DNA from: CAZMGG01 sp964565715
GTDB taxonomy: Bacteria; Planctomycetota; UBA1135; UBA2386
Assembly (NCBI GenBank): GCA_964565715.1
Contig: CAZMGG010000166.1
Coordinates: forward strand, 1-11,323
DNA length: 11,323 bases
Reading direction: 5' to 3'
The notes under the pieces are model-generated. The model saw only the letters and a list, made by a program, of their open reading frames with translations, ran no database searches and was not told where the DNA came from. Positions 7,368 to 11,323 of this stretch are shown one piece after another; positions within the stretch are counted from its first letter, which is position 1, and every line of letters starts with the position of its first letter. A program made the position numbers and the translations under genes.

Positions 7368-8498
7368 CTAGAGCGAACCCGCCAGAGCAGGGAGTCCAGT
7401 GGCCAATGGCACCAACTCGACTCCAGCTCGATGTTCGCGTCGGCGACCACCGTGGACCAGCCAGAGCTTGGCCATCGGGTAGTCGGCACCAAACAGCCGC
7501 AGCGCAGTCAGGTCCGAGTCCCGCACTACTGCATTGCGCTTCACCTCGATGGCATGCAGCCCATGCTCTCCGTACAGCACGAAATCGACCTCCTCTCCGT
7601 TGCGGGTACGCCATGTGTGAATCTGGTAGCCAAGTTGTCGGTAGGCATTGATTGCGCGAAGCTCATTCAGCACCACGGTCTCCATCGCCGCCCCGTCGAT
7701 CTCCGCTTCCGAGTCCAACGGTCCGCGCGGACGCAGCACTCGATACACGCCAGGATCGAACAGGAAGAACCGCGGGTGCGCCGTGACATCCCGCTTGGCG
7801 CGACGCCGGAACACCGGCAGCCGCGTCGCCAGCAACAGATCCTCGAGGGCGACGAACCACTGCTCGACAACCTTGCGCTCCACCGCGCAGTCCCGGGCCA
7901 CCGCGGCAATGTTGAGCACAGCCCCCTGGCTGAACGACGCCGCCTCGAGGAAGCGCGTGAAGCCAGCCAGGTTCCTGGTGAGCCCTTCCTGCTGCACCTC
8001 CTCCTGCAAGTAGGTGCGCACGTAGCTGGCCAGGTAGGCACCCGGATCGTCCTCCACCCATGCGGTAGGCAGCCCCCCGTAGCGCAACGCATGATTCGCG
8101 TCGAAGTCGGCCCCGAGTTCGGTCGCGGTCAACGGGTAGAGGTGGAACGTCCGAGCGCGGCCAGCCAGCAGATTCGCGCCGGAACGAACCAGCTTCCGGG
8201 CACTCGATCCGGTCATCGCGAAGCGCAACTGCTTCTGCTCGATCAGGCGGTGCACCTCATCCAGCAACCCCGGCACCTTCTGCACCTCGTCGATGACGAC
8301 CCAGCCTCGGTGGTCGCCGGGGATCATCTCTCGTAGCCGATCCGGGCCTGCGGCCAGGCGCACGGCGAGGTCGGCCGACAGCAGATCGATCGTGAACGCC
8401 CCTGGCAGCCGGTCGGCCACCCAACTGGACTTGCCAGTGCCACGCGGGCCGAAGAGGAAGAAACTGGTGGCTGGCGGCTCAAGCAATCTGGAATACAC
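7368..8498 (-). CDS. AAA+ ATPase with C-terminal DUF4143 domain
   Basis: The 376-residue product is the usual length for this family. The N-terminal ATPase domain has Walker A G17-PRGTGKS24, Walker B WVVIDE (D70, E71) and a sensor-like motif TGSSARKL at about 96-103. A winged-helix-like middle (about 185-235) is followed by the DUF4143 domain, with residues of a PD-(D/E)xK-like fold: E279, D305 and E318-V-K320. Such ATPases are widespread in bacteria and archaea, often acquired laterally, and their function is poorly established; links to DNA or toxin-antitoxin biology have been proposed for relatives. GTG at 8498 is chosen because the family typically begins M-Y-x-R-x-L shortly before the Walker A. 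The gene is visibly less GC-rich than its flanks, stands alone between convergent and divergent neighbours, and has a long palindrome just before the start, so it looks like a recent arrival under self-contained control. Confidence 0.9.
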   Translation of the reverse strand: MYSRLLEPPATSFFLFGPRGTGKSSWVADRLPGAFTIDLLSADLAVRLAAGPDRLREMIPGDHRGWVVIDEVQKVPGLLDEVHRLIEQKQLRFAMTGSSARKLVRSGANLLAGRARTFHLYPLTATELGADFDANHALRYGGLPTAWVEDDPGAYLASYVRTYLQEEVQQEGLTRNLAGFTRFLEAASFSQGAVLNIAAVARDCAVERKVVEQWFVALEDLLLATRLPVFRRRAKRDVTAHPRFFLFDPGVYRVLRPRGPLDSEAEIDGAAMETVVLNELRAINAYRQLGYQIHTWRTRNGEEVDFVLYGEHGLHAIEVKRNAVVRDSDLTALRLFGADYPMAKLWLVHGGRRREHRAGVELVPLATGLPALAGSL

Positions 8499-8527
8499 AA
8501 CTCCATTATTGGTCCAAAAATGGAGTT
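8499..8527. promoter_or_regulatory. 29-bp near-perfect palindrome, probable operator of the ATPase gene
   Basis: Arms AACTCCATT and AATGGAGTT (9 bp each) flank an A/A mismatch and an inner TTGG-T-CCAA centred on base 8513; 13 of 14 base pairs match. It ends immediately before the GTG start of the ATPase and contains its -10-like box, so a dimeric protein bound here would block transcription. The 1-base loop makes a DNA-level operator more likely than an RNA hairpin. Confidence 0.7.
8505..8510 (-). promoter_or_regulatory. -10-like AATAAT of the ATPase gene
   Basis: AATAAT (5 of 6 to TATAAT) on the minus strand ends 6 nt before GTG at 8498. There is no usable Shine-Dalgarno (a GGAG is only 2 nt from the start). 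No convincing -35 box is seen 16-18 bp upstream. It lies inside the palindrome. Confidence 0.45.
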
Positions 8528-8612
8528 TTCGATTCCTTTTTTGTAAGACGCTGTGATTACTGCCTTTAGGAATCCTCAAGGGCAGCCTCACCTGAGCGGG
8601 CATGCCCAACCG
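8528..8612. other. AT-richer intergenic stretch between ATPase and metallopeptidase genes
   Basis: This stretch is clearly richer in A and T than its surroundings. It contains a loose inverted repeat, GATTCCT (8531-8537) and AGGAATC (8568-8574), 30 bp apart. No reading frame, RNA gene or insertion-sequence end is recognisable. It may be the edge of the acquired segment or the upstream control region of either neighbour. Confidence 0.3.
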
Positions 8613-8617
8613 AAGGA
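8613..8617 (+). promoter_or_regulatory. Shine-Dalgarno AAGGA of the metallopeptidase gene
   Basis: AAGGA with a 6-nt spacer to ATG at 8624. It supports this ATG over the GTG/ATG codons at 8642-8647. Confidence 0.6.
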
Positions 8618-8623
8618 TCCTAC

Positions 8624-9430
8624 ATGCCTCCTGCCCTGCCGGTGATGCCGAAGACGGGACGCTGGTCGCCGCACGCGCCGGCGCCGCGCCAGGCCGCGCC
8701 ACCGGTCGCAGGGCCTGATCCATGGGTCGTGCCGGTCGGCATCGGCCTCGGCCTCAGCCTGCTCTCGGGCTTCGTGCTGCCTGCCGCCATGCCGTGGTTC
8801 CTGGCGGCGATCCCGCACGAGATGGGCCACGCCACCATGGGCTGCCTGCTCGGCCATCCGTCGGCGCCCGCCATCAGCCTGCGCGGGGAAGCCTGGACCG
8901 GCATCGCCGAGCAGCGGCCGTTCCTGGTCTGGTTGCTGGCGGCGGCCGCCCTGGCCACCGCGCTCGTGCTGCGCCGCCGCGGCGCGAATGCGCGGCGCTG
9001 GCTCACGCTGCTGCTGGCCGTGCCGCTGCTGCCGCTCTGCGCCTTCACCGCGCTGGCCGAGGTCCTGATCGCCGCCGCCGGCCACCTCGGCGAACTGCTG
9101 TTCACCGGCTTCGCGTTCTTCCTGGCGGCGAGCGGCGGCTACACCGGCCGCGTCCGCGAACGCATGGGCTCGGCGCTGGCCGGCGGGCTGGTGCTCGGCC
9201 GCAACCTGGAGCTGTGCTGGGGACTGCTGACCTCGGCCGAGGCGCGCGCCCTCTACGGCGAGAACGGCTCGCTGGGCCTCACCAACGACTACCTGCGCCT
9301 CAGCGAGGACTCGTTCGGCTGCTCGCTGCAGGCCGTCGCCCTGGTCATGCTGCTGGTGGCCCTGCTGCCCCTGCCGCTCGGCCTCTGGCTCGGCCGGCGG
9401 CAGGCGGCCCAGGCCTCCCCCCCGCGTTGA
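8624..9430 (+). CDS. Integral membrane M50-like metallopeptidase homologue
   Basis: The 268-residue product is strongly hydrophobic, with likely membrane helices near residues 34-62, 99-117, 126-168 and 236-257. The first helix runs into HEMGH (65-69), an HExxH zinc motif followed by an ATMGCLLGHPSAP segment. Its placement at the end of a membrane helix and the following small-residue stretch resemble M50/M50B-like intramembrane peptidases. A candidate third zinc ligand is less clear: H154/E157 (HLGE) or D222 (TNDYL) are possible. Site-2 proteases cut membrane-embedded regulators or signal remnants; whether this protein is active is unknown. The proline-rich N-terminal 32 residues should be cytoplasmic. 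The start is supported by the Shine-Dalgarno at 8613. The next gene begins 32 bp downstream, its promoter overlapping this stop codon. Confidence 0.72.
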   Translation: MPPALPVMPKTGRWSPHAPAPRQAAPPVAGPDPWVVPVGIGLGLSLLSGFVLPAAMPWFLAAIPHEMGHATMGCLLGHPSAPAISLRGEAWTGIAEQRPFLVWLLAAAALATALVLRRRGANARRWLTLLLAVPLLPLCAFTALAEVLIAAAGHLGELLFTGFAFFLAASGGYTGRVRERMGSALAGGLVLGRNLELCWGLLTSAEARALYGENGSLGLTNDYLRLSEDSFGCSLQAVALVMLLVALLPLPLGLWLGRRQAAQASPPR

Positions 9431-9455
9431 CGTTCCGCCCGCCATCGCCTACTGC
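9427..9455 (+). promoter_or_regulatory. Predicted promoter of the LTxxQ-like gene, leaderless arrangement
   Basis: TTGACG (9427-9432; 5 of 6) overlaps the TGA stop of the metallopeptidase gene. Exactly 17 bp later comes TACTGC (9450-9455; a weak -10). ATG at 9463 follows after 7 nt, at the expected transcription start. No Shine-Dalgarno is present. Confidence 0.5.
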
Positions 9456-9462
9456 TGCCGGC

Positions 9463-10146
9463 ATGGAACGTCCCCTCGCGGTGATCCTGGTGGCGGCCGT
9501 CGTGGCCGCGGTCATCGCCACCGGCGCGGTGTACCTGCTGCAGCCGCCGGCGGCCCCCGGTGCACCAGCGGACGCTGCGCCGGGAGCGCCCATGGGCGGC
9601 GAGCCGGCCGCGGCGGTCCTCGGCGAGTTGCAGGAGCAGTTGCGGGACGTGCAGGCACGACTGGCAGCCCTGGAGAACCGCGTCGAGCGCAGCACACCAC
9701 CGGTGCCAGGCCCGCGGCCGCACGGCCCGACCACGCCGGACGCCGGCCCCACGGGCCCCGCCATTCCGCCGGCGGCGCCGGGCTCGCCCGAACTGCGCCA
9801 GCAGGTCGAACAGGCATTGCAGTCGATCCGCGCCGACGAAGCCCTGGCCCGCGACCGCGGCAAGTTGGAGCACGCCGCACGATTGGTCGAGAACCGCCTG
9901 CAGCGGCTGACGCCCCTGCTGGGGCTCAGTGCGACCCAGGTGGATCAGCTCCGCGCGGTGTTCACCGCCCACGAGCAGCGCAACCTGGAGATCACCCGGC
10001 TGTGGGAGCAGAACCCCGATCCGGTGCTGGTCGGCGAGGCCAAGCGGCGCGGCGCCGAGGACCACGCCCGCGCGCTCGCCGCGGTGCTGACGCCGACGCA
10101 GCTGGAGCAGCTGCAACAGGCGGAACGACCGGCGGCGGGCAAGTAG
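9463..10146 (+). CDS. Membrane-anchored coiled-coil protein with LTxxQ-like motifs
   Basis: The 227-residue product has an N-terminal signal anchor (residues 5-26, LAVILVAAVVAAVIA...). A Pro/Ala-rich segment is followed by a short coiled coil (about 51-76, VLGELQEQLRDVQARL), a second Pro/Gly-rich linker (78-108), and a helical domain (109-220). The helical domain carries LSATQVDQL (155-163) and LTPTQLEQL (209-217), a pair like the LTxxQ motifs of CpxP/Spy-type periplasmic proteins, which act as chaperones or stress sensors in proteobacteria. Planctomycetes have many such anchored versions of unknown role. The two linkers of about 30 residues suggest the domain stands off the membrane. It is close behind the metallopeptidase and could be its partner or substrate, but this is only inferred from position. 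Confidence 0.75.
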   Translation: MERPLAVILVAAVVAAVIATGAVYLLQPPAAPGAPADAAPGAPMGGEPAAAVLGELQEQLRDVQARLAALENRVERSTPPVPGPRPHGPTTPDAGPTGPAIPPAAPGSPELRQQVEQALQSIRADEALARDRGKLEHAARLVENRLQRLTPLLGLSATQVDQLRAVFTAHEQRNLEITRLWEQNPDPVLVGEAKRRGAEDHARALAAVLTPTQLEQLQQAERPAAGK

Positions 10147-10162
10147 CAGCGGGCTGCCGACC

Positions 10163-10708
10163 CTACTGCCACTTCATGCCGTCGATGAAGTCCAGCGGCC
10201 CGCCGCACGACGCCGCGTGGCAGCTGATGCAGCCCTGGATCACGCCGTTGTAGGTGTCCCTGCCCGGCGCCGCGTCGTAGGCGCGCACCAGATACAGGTA
10301 GTTCACCGCCAGCGAGTCGAACCGGGGGCTGCGTTCGTCGGGCCTGGTCGGCCACGCGCAGCGCATCTTCCGGTGCACGGGGAACAGCGGCTTCACCGGC
10401 TGGCCCGCCTCCAGCAGCACCCGCGCCTCGCGCAGGTCGTCGACGAACTGCCGCATCAGCACCGACAGTTCGCTGTCGCCGTTGGGGTTGCGGGGCGAGA
10501 CGATCAGGTGACCGGGGCTGCCGGGCACGCCGGGCTGCAGCGGCGTCTCGCCGTTGCAGTCGCGGTCGTCGTAGCCCGCCGGCCACTCCTTCGGCGCTTG
10601 GGGCTCGGGCTGGACCACCTCCACCACGAGTTCCCCGGGCCCGCAGGAGGCCCACAGGATCCCGAACAGGAGCAACGGCGCGGCGAGGATGGCGGGGTGG
10701 CACTTCAT
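10163..10708 (-). CDS. Exported monohaem cytochrome c, class-II-like, possible lipoprotein
   Basis: The 181-residue product has a hydrophobic leader (residues 5-20) ending in LWASC at 18-22. That resembles a lipobox, but with Trp where Leu/Val/Ile is usual, so lipidation at C22 is uncertain. A mainly helical domain follows (about 78-181), and the haem-binding motif C160-I-S-C163-H164 sits near the C-terminus after AYDAAPGRDTYNGVIQG, the layout of class II cytochromes c (c' / c556 group). A further cysteine, C168, follows 4 residues after the haem motif, and C51 and C117 are also present. It should act as an electron carrier or sensor outside the cytoplasmic membrane. Its redox partner is not evident. 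It converges on the LTxxQ-like gene with a 16-bp gap, and is divergent from the DUF4920 gene. No Shine-Dalgarno or clear -10 box was found at 10708; the start rests on the leader sequence. Confidence 0.82.
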   Translation of the reverse strand: MKCHPAILAAPLLLFGILWASCGPGELVVEVVQPEPQAPKEWPAGYDDRDCNGETPLQPGVPGSPGHLIVSPRNPNGDSELSVLMRQFVDDLREARVLLEAGQPVKPLFPVHRKMRCAWPTRPDERSPRFDSLAVNYLYLVRAYDAAPGRDTYNGVIQGCISCHAASCGGPLDFIDGMKWQ

Positions 10709-10832
10709 GGGCAGGGCGGCAGATGGTGAAGGACCCCCGGGCCCCGCGCAAGCGCCTCCGCCCAAGGTCCCCTTCCGGCGGCGCGCCAGGGGCCCTATCC
10801 TGCCGGCCCTTTCCGGATCCCCGATACCCGCC
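10709..10832. other. Divergent intergenic region between cytochrome and DUF4920 genes
   Basis: This 124-bp GC-rich gap holds the control signals of both genes. It contains GGGCCCC (10739-10745) and GGGGCCC (10789-10795) as an inverted pair. TATCCT (10796-10801; 4 of 6 to TATAAT) would place a start about 25 nt before the DUF4920 ATG, but lacks a clear -35 box. No Shine-Dalgarno is visible before either start codon. Confidence 0.3.
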
Positions 10833-11323
10833 ATGCGCACCCTGCTTCCCGCGTTCCTCCTCGCCCTCCTCCCCGCCCTGACGGCCCAGGACCCGACCAA
10901 GGCCCAGGAGCCGGGCCAGGCGCCGAAGGCCCCCAAGCTGTCCGCCGAGCTCTACGACCACTACGGCCAAGGCATCACCGAGGGTCCGTGGGTGGAACTG
11001 GCGGCGATGCTGAAGAAGCCCGAGGACCACCTCGGCAAGCCGCTGCGCCTGCGCGGCAAGATCACGGCGGTGTGCCAGACCAAGGGCTGCTGGATGCACC
11101 TCGGCAGCGAGGCGAAGCCGGTGATGGTCAAGTTCCTCGACTACGCGTTCTTCGTGCCGAAGGACGCCAGCGGCCGCAACGCCGTGGTCGAGGGTGTGCT
11201 GACCGTGCGCCAGGAGACCGTCGAGCAGACGAAGCACTACCTGGAGGACGCCGGCAAGCACGACGAGGCGGCCAAGGTCACCGAGGGCCGCAAGATCCTG
11301 TTCTTCATGGCCAGCGGCGTGGC
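10833..11323 (+). CDS. Exported DUF4920 family protein (partial, 3' end beyond window)
   Basis: 163 codons are visible with no stop before the window edge. A signal peptide (residues 1-18, LLPAFLLALLPALTA) is followed by QDP and a Lys/Pro/Gln-rich linker to about 36, then a domain starting YGQGITEGPWVELAAML. It carries V-C81-QTKG-C86-W-M, the two-cysteine signature of DUF4920, then a beta-rich segment (VMVKFLDYAFFVPKDASG, AVVEGVLTVRQET) typical of an OB-like fold. The family is extracytoplasmic and of unknown function; the two cysteines could bind a metal or form a disulfide. About 163 residues is close to the full family length, so only the end should be missing. It lies divergent to the cytochrome c gene. 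ATG at 10833 is set by the signal peptide. Confidence 0.85.
   Translation, partial: MRTLLPAFLLALLPALTAQDPTKAQEPGQAPKAPKLSAELYDHYGQGITEGPWVELAAMLKKPEDHLGKPLRLRGKITAVCQTKGCWMHLGSEAKPVMVKFLDYAFFVPKDASGRNAVVEGVLTVRQETVEQTKHYLEDAGKHDEAAKVTEGRKILFFMASGV

Noticed and set aside
4897..7492. Long minus-strand open frames of 433 and 640 codons opposite the CarboxypepD_reg-like gene
   Set aside because: Their products are Arg/Ala/Ser- or His/Arg-rich without domains or signal peptides. High GC leaves few stops on the opposite strand, while the plus-strand product has a signal peptide and clear repeats.
8324..8506. Alternative ATPase start at the ATG inside the palindrome
   Set aside because: That ATG is in a different frame and leads to a short Ser/Arg-rich product; the Walker motifs lie in the GTG frame.
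8531..8574. Inverted repeat GATTCCT/AGGAATC as an insertion-sequence end or terminator
   Set aside because: Arms are only 7 bp, 30 bp apart, without transposase, target duplication or U-run. Recorded only as part of the intergenic entry.
10147..10162. Terminator between the convergent LTxxQ-like and cytochrome genes
   Set aside because: The gap is 16 bp with no hairpin or T-run; the same applies to the 16-bp gap at 7352-7367.
9945..11261. Minus-strand 438-codon frame covering the DUF4920 and cytochrome region
   Set aside because: It is a different frame from the cytochrome gene and lies opposite the DUF4920 gene; its composition is typical of a shadow frame.

Overview
The window is GC-rich bacterial DNA, dense with genes for envelope and exported proteins. 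I infer a planctomycete, probably from the Poly30/Pla163-like lineages, with moderate confidence. The basis is a large exported kelch-type protein with repeated FDPxRxRxVLFGG motifs and a C-terminal beta domain of the kind I know from those lineages, several small exported proteins of unknown function, and a carboxypeptidase-regulatory-like repeat protein. No RNA genes, insertion sequences, integrases or CRISPR arrays were seen.

Layout. Bases 4-3632 (minus strand) carry a TlpA-like thioredoxin with a long helical C-terminal region, and upstream of it a 712-residue kelch protein. Bases 3684-4940 hold a divergent pair: a small exported protein (minus) and a membrane-anchored protein of unknown function (plus). 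Bases 4988-7351 (plus) encode a 787-residue protein built from CarboxypepD_reg-like modules. Bases 7368-8498 (minus) encode a DUF4143-type AAA+ ATPase that looks acquired: it is visibly less GC-rich than its neighbours and has a 29-bp palindrome directly before its start codon. Bases 8624-10146 (plus) encode an M50-like membrane metallopeptidase and an LTxxQ-type anchored coiled-coil protein. Bases 10163-10708 (minus) encode a class-II-like monohaem cytochrome c, and 10833-11323 (plus) hold the start of a DUF4920 protein that runs off the window.

Two patterns cut across the genes. First, most starts lack a Shine-Dalgarno sequence and instead have a -10-like hexamer 6-8 nt upstream, sometimes with a TTGAC -35 box 17-18 bp further up. 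This suggests leaderless transcripts. The thioredoxin and metallopeptidase genes are the exceptions, each with a good Shine-Dalgarno. Second, all five proteins with a recognisable signal peptidase I site have Gln as the first predicted mature residue, which resembles the pyroglutamate 'Q-rule' described for Bacteroidetes.

The genes do not form one obvious pathway. Thioredoxin, cytochrome c and the two-cysteine DUF4920 protein all suit redox work outside the cytoplasmic membrane, but their co-location may be chance. I see no complete defence, secretion or biosynthetic system here.
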